64,000 bases of DNA from Agrococcus sp. ARC_14 (GCF_022436485.1 NZ_JAKUDO010000001.1:2356001-2420000); one strand, 5' to 3'; counted from the stretch's first letter, positions 42,565 through 53,534 are shown. Translations and numbers: made by a program. The notes: generated from the sequence alone by a model not told the origin.

Positions 42565-44238
42565 CTACGCCTCGATGACGACCGGCACGATCATCGGGCG
42601 GCGACGGATGCGCGTGCCCATCCAGCGGCCGACCGTGCGCCGCACGACCTGCTGGTACTGGTGCTGGTCGCGCACGCCCTGCTCGCCTGCCTCGGCGAGC
42701 GCCTTGATGATCTTGGGGCGGATGTCGTCGAAGATCGAGTCGTCCTCGGCGAAGCCGCGCGCGTGGATCTCCGGTCCGACGATGACCTTGCCGGTCTGGG
42801 ACTCGAGCGCGATGAAGATCGAGATGAAGCCCTCCTCGGCGAGGATGCGGCGATCCTTCAGATCGGCCTCGTCGATGCGGCCGACCGACGAGCCGTCGAC
42901 GTACACGAAGCCGATCTCGAGCTGCCCGGCGACGGTGATCTTGTGATCCTTGAGATCCCAGACCGTGCCGTTCTCGCCCACGAAGGCGTTGCTGCGCGGC
43001 ACACCCGTGTCGATGGCGAGCTGCGCGGCAGCGTGCAGGTGGCGGTACTCGCCGTGCACGGGGATGACGTTGGCCGGGCCGAGGATGTTGTAGCAATAGA
43101 TCAGCTCACCGGCAGAGGCGTGACCGGAGACGTGCACCTTGGCCGAACCCTTGTGGACGACCTTCGCGCCCAGCTGCATGAGGCCGTTGATGATGCGGAA
43201 GACCGCGTTCTCGTTGCCGGGGATGAGGCTGGAGGCGAGGATGACGGTGTCGTCCTCCCCCACCTCGATGCGGTGCTCGCGGTTGACGATGCGGCTCAGC
43301 ACGGCCATCGGCTCGCCCTGCGACCCCGTCGACATGAAGACGACCTGCTCGCGCGGCAGGTTCTCGGCCTTCTTCTGCTCGATGACGACGCCATCCGGCA
43401 CCTTCAGGTAGCCGAGCTCTGCCGCGATGCCCATGTTGCGCACCATCGAGCGGCCCACGAATGCGACCTTGCGGCCGTTCTCGACCGCGGCGTCGAGCAC
43501 CTGCTGCACACGGTGCACGTGGCTCGAGAACGATGCGACGACGACGAGGCCGGTGGACTTCGCGATCACCTGCGAGAGCACGGGGCCGATCTCGCGCTCG
43601 GGGGCCGTGAACCCCGGAACTTCGGCGTTCGTCGAGTCGACCAGGAACGCATCCACACCCTCCTCACCGAGGCGCGCGAAGGCGCGCAGGTCGGTGATGC
43701 GGTTGTCGAGAGGCAGCTGATCCATCTTGAAGTCGCCCGTGTGCAGCACGAGGCCTGCCTTGGTGCGGATCGCGACGGCGAGCGCGTCGGGGATGGAGTG
43801 GTTCACGGCGATGAACTCGGTCTCGAACGGGCCGAGCTGCTCCTTCTCGCCCTCGCGCACGGTGTGCGTGTAGGGCTTGATGCGGTGCTCCTTGAGCTTC
43901 GCCTCGATGAGCGCGAGCGTCAGCTTCGAGCCGAGCAGAGGGATGTCGGCCTTGAGGCGCAACAGGTAGGGCACGGCGCCGATGTGGTCTTCGTGGCCGT
44001 GCGTGAGCACGACGCCGACGACGTCGTCGAGGCGGTCGCGGATCGGCCCGAAGTCGGGCAGGATCAGGTCGACGCCCGGCTGGTGCTCCTCGGGGAAGAG
44101 CACGCCGCAGTCGACGATGAGCAGCTTGCCGTCGAGCTCGTAGACCGTCATGTTGCGGCCGACCTCGCCGAGGCCGCCGAGCGGGAAGATGCGGAGTGTG
44201 CCTGCCTCGAGCTGGGCAGGCTTGGTGATGGCCGTCAA
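42565..44238 (-). CDS. rnj: Ribonuclease J
   Basis: Metallo-beta-lactamase-fold 5'-exo/endoribonuclease of 557 residues. The zinc motif is THGHEDHIGA (His80, His82, Asp84, His85). The beta-CASP domain follows (FMSTGSQGEPMAVLSRI), then the KVHVSGHASAGE segment and a C-terminal dimerisation domain. The start codon is TTG at 44238, with AAGGAG close upstream. The dapA stop lies downstream in the usual actinobacterial dapA-rnj order. Confidence 0.96.
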   Translation of the reverse strand: MTAITKPAQLEAGTLRIFPLGGLGEVGRNMTVYELDGKLLIVDCGVLFPEEHQPGVDLILPDFGPIRDRLDDVVGVVLTHGHEDHIGAVPYLLRLKADIPLLGSKLTLALIEAKLKEHRIKPYTHTVREGEKEQLGPFETEFIAVNHSIPDALAVAIRTKAGLVLHTGDFKMDQLPLDNRITDLRAFARLGEEGVDAFLVDSTNAEVPGFTAPEREIGPVLSQVIAKSTGLVVVASFSSHVHRVQQVLDAAVENGRKVAFVGRSMVRNMGIAAELGYLKVPDGVVIEQKKAENLPREQVVFMSTGSQGEPMAVLSRIVNREHRIEVGEDDTVILASSLIPGNENAVFRIINGLMQLGAKVVHKGSAKVHVSGHASAGELIYCYNILGPANVIPVHGEYRHLHAAAQLAIDTGVPRSNAFVGENGTVWDLKDHKITVAGQLEIGFVYVDGSSVGRIDEADLKDRRILAEEGFISIFIALESQTGKVIVGPEIHARGFAEDDSIFDDIRPKIIKALAEAGEQGVRDQHQYQQVVRRTVGRWMGTRIRRRPMIVPVVIEA

Positions 44239-44329
44239 GGGCCCTCCTTACATATGCGGCTCGCCGTCTGGCGAGCGGATGTGGGTGGTGCGCGCCTCGC
44301 GCGCATGGATGTCTGTGGGGTGGTGCCGT

Positions 44330-45301
44330 CTACCTGGTGGTGCCGTGCACCTTGGGCAGCGCACCGCCGGCGGCCGCGTTGCGGTCGGGGCGGAAGCGGC
44401 TGAGGTCGAGACCGTCGACGCCGGTGACGAGCGCGAGCTCGTCTTCGATCAGTGCGGCCTCGGTGTCCTCCGGGCCGACGAGCGGCAGACGCACACGCGG
44501 GCTGCCGATGCGGCCGAGGCCGTGGAGGATGTACTTGGTGGCGACGGTGCCGGGTACATGAGTCATCGTAGCGCGAACCAGCGGCTCGAGCGCCTTGTGC
44601 TGCTCCTGCGCCGTGTGGAGGTCGCCGGCGTTCACCGCGTCGATGATGGTGCGGTAGGGCCTGGGGGCCACGTTGGCGGTCACGCCGATGAGGCCGGAGG
44701 CGCCGATCGCCAGGTGCGGCAGCACGTTCGCGTCGTCGCCCGAGAAGTAGAGCAGGTCGGTCTGGTTGAGCACCCGGCTGACCTCGGCGAAGTCGCCCTT
44801 GGCATCCTTCACGGCGAGGATGTTGGGGTGCTTCGCAGCGCGCAGGATGGTCTCGAACTGGATCGGGATTCCCGAGCGTCCCGGGATGTCGTAGAGGATC
44901 ACGGGCAGGTCGGTCGCGTCGGCGATCATGCGGAAGTGCGTCAGGATGCCCGACTGCGTCGGCTTGTTGTAGTACGGCGTGACGATCATGACGCCGTCGG
45001 CGCCCGCATCCTCCGCGTGCTTGTAGAGGTCCATCGCGTGCGCGGTCTCGTTGGAGCCACCGCCCTGGATCACCTTGGCGCGGTCGCCCGCGACGGCCTT
45101 GGCCACCTCGACCAGCCGGATCTTCTCCGGGTCGGTGAGCGTGGAGGTCTCGCCGGTGGTGCCGGAGACCACGATGCCGTCTGCACCGTTCGTCACGACG
45201 TCGTCGATGAGCCGCTCGACGTCATCCCAGTCGACCTCGCCGTCCGCGCGGAACGGGGTCACGAGCGCGACGAGGACCTGGCCGAAGGGGTTGTCTGTCA
45301 C
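44330..45301 (-). CDS. dapA: 4-hydroxy-tetrahydrodipicolinate synthase
   Basis: First committed enzyme of lysine/DAP synthesis, 323 residues. Schiff-base Lys165 is in LAVKDAKGD, with Tyr137 (LYDIPGRSG), Thr49-Thr50 (VSGTTGET) and VTPYYNKP. It starts with GTG, with TAGCCT 6 bases upstream. A C-terminal tail of about 20 residues is Gly/Ala/Arg-rich. Confidence 0.96.
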   Translation of the reverse strand: MTDNPFGQVLVALVTPFRADGEVDWDDVERLIDDVVTNGADGIVVSGTTGETSTLTDPEKIRLVEVAKAVAGDRAKVIQGGGSNETAHAMDLYKHAEDAGADGVMIVTPYYNKPTQSGILTHFRMIADATDLPVILYDIPGRSGIPIQFETILRAAKHPNILAVKDAKGDFAEVSRVLNQTDLLYFSGDDANVLPHLAIGASGLIGVTANVAPRPYRTIIDAVNAGDLHTAQEQHKALEPLVRATMTHVPGTVATKYILHGLGRIGSPRVRLPLVGPEDTEAALIEDELALVTGVDGLDLSRFRPDRNAAAGGALPKVHGTTR

Positions 45302-45307
45302 GCCACC

Positions 45308-45313
45308 AGGCTA
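45308..45313 (-). promoter_or_regulatory. -10 element of leaderless dapA
   Basis: TAGCCT, 6-base gap, GTG at 45301. Confidence 0.6.
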
Positions 45314-45358
45314 TCGCGCCGTGCGTGTCCCGCCACCGGGGCGTCGCCTCGCTCCCGC

Positions 45359-45364
45359 TAGCCT
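45359..45364 (+). promoter_or_regulatory. -10 element of leaderless GNAT gene
   Basis: TAGCCT, 6-base gap, ATG at 45371. It is divergent from the dapA promoter, 45 bases away. Confidence 0.55.
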
Positions 45365-45370
45365 CGATGG

Positions 45371-45904
45371 ATGATCCGACTGGTCGAGCCCTCCCCCGCG
45401 CTGCATGCCTCGTGGCTGGCGTCGATGCAGGAGTTCGGCGGCGCGGTGCTGCACGGCTACTCGACCTTCCGGTTCGAGGTCGAAGAGCTCGCCGTGGCGG
45501 CAGGCTTCGAGCGCTGGCTGGAGCGCGAACGGCTGCAGAACGAGCGTGGCATCGACGGCTTCGTGCCCGCGACGGCCTGGTGGATCGTGGACGACGCCGC
45601 GCCCGGCACCGTGCTCGGCTCGATCCACCTGCGGCACGAGCTCAACGAGTGGCTGCTGGCCGAGGGCGGGCACATCGGCTATGGCGTGCGGCCCTCCGCC
45701 CGCGGACGGGGCGTCGCCACTGCGGCGCTGCTGCTGGTGCTGGAGCGGGCGCGCGCGATGGGCATCGAGCGCGTGCTGCTGTGCTGCGAGAGCGACAACC
45801 CCGCCTCGCGAGCGACGATCGTGGCCGCGGGCGGCGTGCTCGAGGATGTGCGCGAGAGCGCCGAGCACGGCCGCTACGAGCGCTACTGGATCGCGCTGGG
45901 CTGA
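45371..45904 (+). CDS. GNAT family N-acetyltransferase
   Basis: A 177-residue acetyl-CoA-dependent acetyltransferase. Motif A is IGYGVRPSARGRGVATAALLLVLERA and motif B is ERVLLCCESDNPASRATIVAAGG, a RimJ/RimL-like layout. The substrate is unknown. The last 22 bases overlap the convergent dfrA gene. Confidence 0.88.
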   Translation: MIRLVEPSPALHASWLASMQEFGGAVLHGYSTFRFEVEELAVAAGFERWLERERLQNERGIDGFVPATAWWIVDDAAPGTVLGSIHLRHELNEWLLAEGGHIGYGVRPSARGRGVATAALLLVLERARAMGIERVLLCCESDNPASRATIVAAGGVLEDVRESAEHGRYERYWIALG

Positions 45905-46476
45905 GCGGCGTCGGCCACGCCGTCGCTGGCGCCGCCGTCGCCGCCCACCCGGGCGAGGGTGCGATAGGCATATCGCAAGCCCGCGGCGCTGACATGCCAC
46001 CCCGTTGCCGGGTCGCGCGCGATCTCGCGCCACGGCGCATCCGCCGGGCTTGCGTCGTGCGCGCCGGTGTCGGGGGCGGTCGTGTCGCCGGATGCGTCGA
46101 GGTCGATGTCGGTGATCTCGAGCCGGTCGGCGAACGGCATCGCGTCGCGGTAGACCCGGCCGCCGCCGATCACCCAGATCTCGTCCGCAGGGTCTGCGAG
46201 CTGCGCGCGGGCTGCGGCGAGCGCCTCTTGCAGGCTGCCGACCGTGCGGGCGCCCGCCGCGACGTAGTCAGGATCGGAGGTGATGACGATGTTGTCGCGG
46301 CCGGGCAGCGGCCGGAATCGCTGCGGGAATGACTCCCACGTGCGGCGACCCATCACGACGGGGTGTCCCATGGTGACCGCCTTGAAGCGCGCCATGTCCT
46401 CGGGCAGCCGCCACGGCATGTCGCCGGCCTCGCCGATGACGCCGCCGCGCGCCTGCGCCCAGATCATGCCGAGCAT
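45883..46476 (-). CDS. dfrA: Dihydrofolate reductase
   Basis: Regenerates tetrahydrofolate used by ThyA. It has 197 residues: MIWAQARGGVIG, the active-site GDMPWRLPEDMARFK with Asp, the NADPH site VMGRRTWES and WVIGGGRVY. A 20- to 25-residue C-terminal tail (GGDGGASDG) exceeds the usual length. It follows thyA by 20 bases. The alternative start is ATG 46467. Confidence 0.95.
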   Translation of the reverse strand: MLGMIWAQARGGVIGEAGDMPWRLPEDMARFKAVTMGHPVVMGRRTWESFPQRFRPLPGRDNIVITSDPDYVAAGARTVGSLQEALAAARAQLADPADEIWVIGGGRVYRDAMPFADRLEITDIDLDASGDTTAPDTGAHDASPADAPWREIARDPATGWHVSAAGLRYAYRTLARVGGDGGASDGVADAAQPSAIQ

Positions 46477-46496
46477 CCGTCTGCCGCCGTCGTCCG

Positions 46497-47314
<818 letters not shown>

Positions 47315-47318
<4 letters not shown>

Positions 47319-47800
47319 GCCTCCTGCTCTCCAGTGTCTCGCAGACGACGCAGGCTGAGCGCCTTGCGCGCGGCCATTCGCGCGCGCTTGCGGTCGCGGG
47401 CCGCGTCATAGGCCATCGAGAGCCGCAGCCAGGACTGCCACGACTCGGGGTTCGCCTCGACGTCGGCCTTCGCGACCGGGAAGGCGCCCTCGGCCGATTC
47501 CTTGTCGGCGCGACCGGACGGTGTCGCCGGCAGCGGCTCCGGCATGCCGCCCTGCGCGTCGAGCGCGCGGATCGCCCTGTTCAGCTGCACGCCGAAGACG
47601 AGCTCGCGCGCGAGCGCCCAGACGCCGACGAGGAAGAAGACGATGAGCGCGAGCCCCGCGATGATGCCGACGACCTCGCCGGAGGCGATGAGCCGCACCG
47701 CCCGGTCGCCCGCCAGCACGAGGTAGAGCGCGAGCGCGCCCGCCATCACGAGCGCGAGCGCCATGCCGATGCCGGCGGGCGCGGCCCGGCGCTCGCTCAC
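47315..47800 (-). CDS. Two-helix membrane protein with TPR-like tail, unknown function
   Basis: A 161-residue protein with two membrane helices (about 12-32 and 44-66). A Pro/Ala linker and a helical cytoplasmic segment ([34 protein letters not shown]) resembling a single tetratricopeptide unit follow. It is fused by 4-base overlaps to both dapB and thyA. I do not recognise the family, although a protein of this kind in this position seems common in Microbacteriaceae. Confidence 0.75.
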
Positions 47801-48501
47801 GCGAGGCCCAGCAGGTCGCCGATGCCGACGGTGACGCCGGGCAGAGGCTCGGCGCGCAGCGAGAGCAGCAGCCCGGCCGCGTAGGACTCGTCGGAGGTCG
47901 TGTCGTGGCGGATCGTGAGCGTCTCGCCGATGCCGCCGAAGACGATCTCCTGCCGAGCGACGACGCCGGGCAGGCGGATGGCGTGCACGGGCACGCCGGA
48001 GATGATCGTGCCGCGGCCGGGCTCGTCGGGCGTCGCGGGCTGGAAGCCGCGGACGGCGCCGATCGCCTCCGCCGTGCGGGTGGCGGTGCCGCTGGGGGCG
48101 TCGCGCTTGCGGTCGTGGTGCGCCTCGACGACCTCGACGGCGTCGAAGTGCCGAGCGGCGATCGTCGCGAGGTGCGTCTCGAGCACGCTGCCGAGCGAGA
48201 AGTTGGGCACGATGCGGATGCGCTCGGCGCCTCGGTCGCGCAGCGCACCGATGCGCTCGTCGGTCCAGCCGCTGGTGCCGACGACGAGCGGCACGCCCGC
48301 CTCGGAGGCGGCCTCCACGAGCCTCGCGCTCGCGCCCAGCACCGTCGCGTCGAAGATGACGTCGAGGCCGTCGAGGTCGAGGCCCTCGCGCACGTCGAGC
48401 TCGACGGGCTCGAGGTCGTCAGCCTCCTGCACCAGCCGCAGCGCCAGCGAGCCGAGCCGTCCGGTGGAGCCTGCGATCCCGACGCGCCTGGTGCCTGCCA
48501 T
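47797..48501 (-). CDS. dapB: 4-hydroxy-tetrahydrodipicolinate reductase
   Basis: Second lysine-pathway step, 234 residues. The dinucleotide site GIAGSTGRLG (about 8-17) is followed by the catalytic region EAHHDRKRDAPSGTA. The Gly-rich loop is GSTGRLG rather than the more usual GxxGRMG. TAGGCT lies 7 bases before ATG 48501. It is the first gene of dapB-(47315)-thyA-dfrA. Confidence 0.95.
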   Translation of the reverse strand: MAGTRRVGIAGSTGRLGSLALRLVQEADDLEPVELDVREGLDLDGLDVIFDATVLGASARLVEAASEAGVPLVVGTSGWTDERIGALRDRGAERIRIVPNFSLGSVLETHLATIAARHFDAVEVVEAHHDRKRDAPSGTATRTAEAIGAVRGFQPATPDEPGRGTIISGVPVHAIRLPGVVARQEIVFGGIGETLTIRHDTTSDESYAAGLLLSLRAEPLPGVTVGIGDLLGLA

Positions 48502-48508
48502 GCCCTCC

Positions 48509-48514
48509 AGCCTA
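48509..48514 (-). promoter_or_regulatory. -10 element of leaderless dapB
   Basis: TAGGCT, 7-base gap, ATG at 48501. Confidence 0.5.
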
Positions 48515-48556
48515 CGGCCTGCAGCAGCGCGCATCGGGTGGTGCCGGATGCGGTCC

Positions 48557-48562
48557 TAGAGT
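48557..48562 (+). promoter_or_regulatory. -10 element of leaderless GNAT gene
   Basis: TAGAGT, 6-base gap, GTG at 48569. Confidence 0.55.
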
Positions 48563-48568
48563 GAACGG

Positions 48569-49024
48569 GTGACCATCACGATCGCTCCAGAGGACCCGGC
48601 GACCGACGTCGCGCAGTCACTGCTGCACGCCTACTTCTCCGACCGCGCCATCACCTTCATCGGCGGTGTCTACACGCCGAAGCCCGCCGATCCCGCGACG
48701 CTGCGCGCGCCCCAGGGCGCGTTCCTCGTCGCGTGGGGCGGCGACGAGCCGGTCGGCTGCGGCGCCCTGCGCAGGCTCGAGCAGCACCGCTTCGAGGTGA
48801 AGCACCTCTACGTCGCGCCGGCTGGGCGCGGGCAGGGCACGGGAGCCGCGCTGCTGGCCGCGCTCGAGCAACGCGCGGTCGAGCTGGGCGCGACGGAGAT
48901 CGTGCTCGACACGAACAGCGCGCTCGCAGCGGCCAACGGTCTCTACACGAGCCGCGGCTACGCATCCGTCGAGCCCTACAACGACAACCCGAACGCGACG
49001 AGCTGGTTCTTGAAGCGGGTGTGA
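48569..49024 (+). CDS. GNAT family N-acetyltransferase
   Basis: A 151-residue single-domain acetyltransferase. Motif A is VKHLYVAPAGRGQGTGAALLAALE, and the C-terminal GLYTSRGYASVEPYNDNP matches small amino-acid- or antibiotic-type GNATs. The substrate is not predictable. It is divergent from dapB. Confidence 0.88.
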   Translation: MTITIAPEDPATDVAQSLLHAYFSDRAITFIGGVYTPKPADPATLRAPQGAFLVAWGGDEPVGCGALRRLEQHRFEVKHLYVAPAGRGQGTGAALLAALEQRAVELGATEIVLDTNSALAAANGLYTSRGYASVEPYNDNPNATSWFLKRV

Positions 49025-49080
49025 CCCTTCGACCCGGTGTGCGCCTGCGGCGGGCACCGGCGCAGCGAGCGGATGAAGGC

Positions 49081-49683
49081 TCAGTAGGGCTGCGGCATGG
49101 GCAGGCCCGTGCGGTCCTCGACCGGCAGGTGGCCGAGATCGTTGTGCACGACGAGCTGTGCGGGCTTGCCGGTGCGACGGCGGATGATCGTGAGGCCGCA
49201 GTTGGCCTGGTTCAGGCTCATCCACTGCCAGTCAGGCGACTGCATGACCTCGCGCACGAACCAGCCGATGACGAAGTTGTGGGTCACGAGCAGCTCATTG
49301 ACGTCACCGCGCGAGGGTCGCAGCCACTGGTCGCCGGCATCCTGCATCTGGGCGGCGCCAGCCTCGGCCTCCTCCGGACGCACGCTGGCGAGGAAGCGAT
49401 GGAAGCCGACCGGGGTGCTCTCGGTCTTGCCGGAGGGGATGCAGTCGAGCAGCAGCGACGACTTCTCGAACTCGACGGCCGTGAGCTGCTCCTGCATGAT
49501 CGCTGACGTCTCGGTGGCGCGCAGCAGCGGAGAGGTCCAGGCGTGGTCGAACTGCACGCCGGAGAGCCGCTGGGCGATCGCCTGGGCCTGACGCACGCCG
49601 CGAGCGGAGAGCTTGCCGTCGTCGACGCCGTGCTCTGCATCGAGCTGCTCTCCATGTCGGACCAGGTAGAGCAGGTGCGCCAT
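49081..49683 (-). CDS. Histidine phosphatase (phosphoglycerate mutase-like) family protein
   Basis: A 200-residue protein. The catalytic RHGE motif is at 9-12 (YLVRHGEQLD), the second Arg in SPLLRATETS and the second His in LLVTHNFVIGWFVRE. Probably a phosphatase; the substrate is unknown. GGAGG precedes ATG ATG; the second ATG (49683) is used here. Confidence 0.85.
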   Translation of the reverse strand: MAHLLYLVRHGEQLDAEHGVDDGKLSARGVRQAQAIAQRLSGVQFDHAWTSPLLRATETSAIMQEQLTAVEFEKSSLLLDCIPSGKTESTPVGFHRFLASVRPEEAEAGAAQMQDAGDQWLRPSRGDVNELLVTHNFVIGWFVREVMQSPDWQWMSLNQANCGLTIIRRRTGKPAQLVVHNDLGHLPVEDRTGLPMPQPY

Positions 49684-49750
49684 CATTCCTCCGCGTGGAC
49701 GCGACGATGCGCCCGGTCTCGATTCCTGTGGGCGCGCATCGGCGCCCTTC

Positions 49751-51127
49751 TCACTGGGAAGCGGCTGGGGCCGCGGCCTCCACCGTAGCCCGCTCACCTG
49801 TGGACACCAGCTGCTCGAGCCCGTCGGGCACCTGGCCGACCGCCGAGATCGAGCGCGGACCGCCGGCGAGCTGGGCCGCGAGCTCGCGCACATCGGCGTC
49901 GGTGACGCGGTCGATGCGCTCGAGCGTGGCGTCGATGTCGAGGAACTCGCCGAGCGTCAGCTCTGCCCGACCGAGCCGCGACATGCGCGTGTCGCTCTCC
50001 TCGAGCGCGAGGGCCGAGCCGCCGGCGAGCTGGCCCTTCGCGCGGGCGAGCTCCTCCTCGGAGGCGCCGTCGGCGAGCCGCTCGAGCTCGGAGAGCATGA
50101 GGCCGGCGACCTCGAGGGTCTTGTGCGGCTGGCATGCAGCCGCCATGCCCATCAGCCCGGCATCCGCGTACCCGGAGGCGAAGGAGTAGACCGAGTAGGC
50201 CAGGCCGCGCCGCTCGCGGATCTCTTGGAACAACCGCGAGGACATGCCGGCGCCCAGCACCGCGTTGAGCACCGCCATCGTGCTGCGGCGCGGGTCGTTG
50301 GCCGTCAGCCCCGGCGTGCCGATCATCAGGCTCACCTGCTCGAGCGGGCGGCGCACGAGCGTCAGACCGCCATCGGTGTAGGGCTGGAGCGTGCGCTCGC
50401 GACGATCCTTGGGGCCGGCGTCGCCGAGCGCCCAGCCGTAGCGGCTGAGCGCCTCCTGCAGCTGCTCGACGACCGTGTCGTGGTCGACAGCACCAGCGAC
50501 CGTCACGACGAGCTCGCTCGCGTCGTAGTGCTCGCGATAGTGCTCGGCGACACGGTCGCGCGTCACGGCGCGGATCGACTCGTTGGTGCCGCCGATCGGC
50601 CTGCCGAGCGGCGTCTCGAGCCCGTGCAGCAGCTCGCTCAGGCGCTCCCCCGCGACGTCGCCGGGATCGTCGTCGGCCATCGCCAGCTCTTCGAGGATGA
50701 CCTCGCGCTCGTGGTCGAACTCGGCCGCATCGAGCAATGAGGAGGTCACCATGTCGGCGAGCACGTCGACGGCCATGCCGAGATCGCGGTCGCGAACCTT
50801 CGCGTAGTAGCAGGTGTGCTCCTTCGCGGTGAGCGCGTTGTGCTCGCCCCCGACCTCGTCGAAGGCAACCGCGATGTCGAAGGCCGTGCGTGTGCGCGTG
50901 CCCTTGAAGAGCAGGTGCTCGAGGAAGTGGGTCGCCCCCCGGGCGTCGTCGCGCTCGTCGCGCGAGCCGACCGGCACCCAGAAGCCGACGGAGGCGCTCG
51001 CGGCACCGGGCACGCGCTCGGTGAGCACGCGCACGCCGCTGGGCAGCACGCTCCGGCGGACCACCGAGCCACCGGCGGCGTTGATGACGATCTCAGGGGT
51101 CTCGAGCGGCAGGGCGACGGAGGGCAT
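49751..51127 (-). CDS. M16 family zinc metallopeptidase
   Basis: A 458-residue pitrilysin/processing-peptidase-like protein. The inverted zinc motif is HFLEH (His67, Glu70, His71), and the distal Glu is in EREVILEELAM. The C-terminal M16 domain lacks a second zinc motif, as usual. It follows pnp in many actinobacteria. TAGGAT lies 6 bases before the ATG. Confidence 0.92.
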   Translation of the reverse strand: MPSVALPLETPEIVINAAGGSVVRRSVLPSGVRVLTERVPGAASASVGFWVPVGSRDERDDARGATHFLEHLLFKGTRTRTAFDIAVAFDEVGGEHNALTAKEHTCYYAKVRDRDLGMAVDVLADMVTSSLLDAAEFDHEREVILEELAMADDDPGDVAGERLSELLHGLETPLGRPIGGTNESIRAVTRDRVAEHYREHYDASELVVTVAGAVDHDTVVEQLQEALSRYGWALGDAGPKDRRERTLQPYTDGGLTLVRRPLEQVSLMIGTPGLTANDPRRSTMAVLNAVLGAGMSSRLFQEIRERRGLAYSVYSFASGYADAGLMGMAAACQPHKTLEVAGLMLSELERLADGASEEELARAKGQLAGGSALALEESDTRMSRLGRAELTLGEFLDIDATLERIDRVTDADVRELAAQLAGGPRSISAVGQVPDGLEQLVSTGERATVEAAAPAASQ

Positions 51128-51133
51128 CCGTCG

Positions 51134-51139
51134 ATCCTA
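51134..51139 (-). promoter_or_regulatory. -10 element of leaderless M16 peptidase gene
   Basis: TAGGAT, 6-base gap, ATG at 51127. Confidence 0.55.
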
Positions 51140-51156
51140 CGCCGCTCAGCGGCGGT

Positions 51157-51204
51157 GGTCTCGAGACGCGTTCGGCCCGCGGCCGAGCGCTCCTCGACCG
51201 ACGA
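51157..51204 (+). repeat. REP-like palindromic element, copy C
   Basis: Starts GGTCTCGAGACGCG, hairpin core GTTCGGCC-CGC-GGCCGAGC, then GCTCCTCGACCGACGAG. It lies between the pnp terminator and the M16 promoter. Confidence 0.6.
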
Positions 51205-51214
51205 GCCGGCACAG

Positions 51215-51256
51215 ACGACGGATGCCCCCACCCAGAAGGGTGAGGGCATCCGTCGT
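51215..51256 (-). terminator. pnp terminator
   Basis: A 19-bp stem (51215-51233 with 51238-51256, one weak pair) and a 4-base loop, 7 bases after the pnp stop. It is the strongest hairpin in the window. Confidence 0.8.
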
Positions 51257-51263
51257 CGAAGCG

Positions 51264-53534
51264 CTACTCGGCCGAGTCGGCCGACTCCGCGTCGTCGGCA
51301 GCGGCGGCGGCTGGAGCCGGCTGGCTGTCGTCGACGACGTCGAGCGAGAGCTTGCCACGGTCATCGATCTTGGTGATCTCGACCTGGATCTTCTGGCCGA
51401 CCGAGACGACATCCTCGACGGCCTCGATGCGCTTGCCGCCGTTGAGGGCGCGCATGGCCGTCACGTGCAGCAGGCCATCGCGGCCCGGCATCAGCGAGAT
51501 GAACGCGCCGAACGACGCGATCTTCACGACCGTGCCGAGGAAGCGCTCGCCAGGCTCCGGGTTCGAGGGGTTGGCGATCGCGTTGACCGCGGCGCGCGCG
51601 GCCTCCGCCGAAGGACCGTCGACGGCACCGATGTAGACGACGCCCGAGTCCTCGATCGAGATCTGGGCGCCCGTGTCGTCCTGGATCTGGTTGATCGTCT
51701 TGCCCTTCGGGCCGATCAGCTCGCCGATCTTGTCGACCGGGATCTGCACGCTGATGACGCGAGGCGCGGTGGGCGCCATCTCGTCGGGGGCGTCGATGGC
51801 GGCGTTGAGGACCTCGAGGATCTTCGTGCGCGCCTCCTTCGCCTGCGTCAGCGCACCCGTCAGCACCGAGGCCGGCAGGCCAGAGAGCTTCGTGTCGAGC
51901 TGGATCGCCGTGATGTACTCCGGCGTGCCCGCGACCTTGAAGTCCATGTCGCCGAGCGCGTCCTCGGCGCCCAGGATGTCGGTGAGCGCCGCGTAGCGGG
52001 TCTCACCGTTGACCGTGTCGCTGACGAGACCCATCGCGATGCCCGCGACCGGAGCCTTGAGCGGCACGCCAGCGTTCAGCAGCGCGAGCGTCGAGGCGCA
52101 GACCGAGCCCATCGACGTCGAGCCGTTCGAGCCGAGCGCCTCCGAGACCTGACGGATCGCGTAGGGGAAGTCCTCCCGGCTGGGCAGCACCGGCATGAGC
52201 GCACGCTCAGCCAGGGCGCCGTGACCGATCTCGCGGCGCTTCGGGCTGCCGACGCGGCCCGTCTCACCAGTCGAGTACGGCGGGAAGTTGTAGTTGTGCA
52301 TGTAGCGCTTCGTCGTGACAGGGCTCAGCGAGTCGATCTGCTGCTCGAGCTTGAGCATGTTGAGCGTCGTGATGCCCATGATCTGCGTCTCGCCGCGCTG
52401 GAAGATCGCGGAGCCGTGCACGCGCGGCACGACTGCGACCTCGGCGTCGAGCGGACGGATGTCGGCGAGGCCGCGGCCGTCCATGCGCACGCCGTCCGAG
52501 AGGATGCGGCCGCGAACGACCTCCTTCGTCACCGCCTTGTAGGCGCCCGACACGTCGCCCGCGATGCTCGCGGAGAGCTCGCCGCGCTCGACGCGCTCGT
52601 TGATCTCCTGCTTGACCTGCTCCTTGAGCGTGTCGTCGGCATCCTGGCGCTCGATCTTGCCGGCGATCTTGTAGACCTCGGCCAGGCGGTCCTTGGCGAT
52701 GCCGCGGACGGCATCCAGCGCCTCATCCGAGTACGGCGGGAAGAGCGGGTACTCCTGCGTCTCCTTGGCGGCGGTCTTGGCGACCTCTGCCTGGGCGGCG
52801 ACGAGCTGCTTGATGAACGGCTTCGATGCCTCGAGGCCCTGCGCGACGACCTCCTCGGTCGGCTTCACTGCGCCGGCCTCGATGAGCAGCCACGAGTTGT
52901 CGGTGGCCTCGGCCTCGACCATCATGATCGCGACATCCTCGACGCCAGCGGCGTCGGTGACGACACGGCCCGCGACGACCATGTTGAACACGGCCTGCTC
53001 GAGCTGCGAGTGCTTCGGGAACGCGACCCACTGGCCGTCGATGAGCGCGACGCGCACGCCGCCGATCGGGCCGTCGAACGGCAGGCCCGAGAGCTGCGTC
53101 GACATGGACGCGGCGTTGATCGCGAGCGCGTCGTAGATCTCGTCGGGCTCGATGGCGAGCACCGTGATGACGACCTGGACCTCGTTGCGGATGCCCTCGA
53201 CGAACGACGGGCGCAGCGGCCGGTCGATCAGGCGGCAGGTGAGGATGGCGTCGGTCGAGGGGCGGCCCTCGCGGCGGAAGAACGAGCCGGGGATGCGACC
53301 CGCGGCGTACATGCGCTCCTCGACGTCGACCGTCAGCGGGAAGAAGTCGAAGTGGTCCTTCGGGTGCTTCGAGACGCTCGTGGCGCTCAGCAGCATGGTC
53401 TCTTCGTCGATGTAGGCGACCGCTGCGCCCTGAGCCTGCTGCGCGAGGCGGCCGGTCTCGAAGCGGACGGTGCGGGTGCCGAAGCGGCCGTTGTCGATGA
53501 CGGCTTCGGCGAATGTGATCTCTGGACCTTCCAT
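51264..53534 (-). CDS. pnp: Polyribonucleotide nucleotidyltransferase (PNPase)
   Basis: Phosphorolytic 3'-5' exoribonuclease of 756 residues from ATG 53534 ([14 protein letters not shown]). Domains are two RNase PH cores ([39 protein letters not shown] with phosphate site), an all-helical linker, a KH domain ([18 protein letters not shown]) and an S1 domain ([20 protein letters not shown]). An Ala/Asp-rich acidic tail ends the protein. It lies downstream of rpsO behind a terminator, as in many bacteria. Confidence 0.97.
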   Translation of the reverse strand: MEGPEITFAEAVIDNGRFGTRTVRFETGRLAQQAQGAAVAYIDEETMLLSATSVSKHPKDHFDFFPLTVDVEERMYAAGRIPGSFFRREGRPSTDAILTCRLIDRPLRPSFVEGIRNEVQVVITVLAIEPDEIYDALAINAASMSTQLSGLPFDGPIGGVRVALIDGQWVAFPKHSQLEQAVFNMVVAGRVVTDAAGVEDVAIMMVEAEATDNSWLLIEAGAVKPTEEVVAQGLEASKPFIKQLVAAQAEVAKTAAKETQEYPLFPPYSDEALDAVRGIAKDRLAEVYKIAGKIERQDADDTLKEQVKQEINERVERGELSASIAGDVSGAYKAVTKEVVRGRILSDGVRMDGRGLADIRPLDAEVAVVPRVHGSAIFQRGETQIMGITTLNMLKLEQQIDSLSPVTTKRYMHNYNFPPYSTGETGRVGSPKRREIGHGALAERALMPVLPSREDFPYAIRQVSEALGSNGSTSMGSVCASTLALLNAGVPLKAPVAGIAMGLVSDTVNGETRYAALTDILGAEDALGDMDFKVAGTPEYITAIQLDTKLSGLPASVLTGALTQAKEARTKILEVLNAAIDAPDEMAPTAPRVISVQIPVDKIGELIGPKGKTINQIQDDTGAQISIEDSGVVYIGAVDGPSAEAARAAVNAIANPSNPEPGERFLGTVVKIASFGAFISLMPGRDGLLHVTAMRALNGGKRIEAVEDVVSVGQKIQVEITKIDDRGKLSLDVVDDSQPAPAAAAADDAESADSAE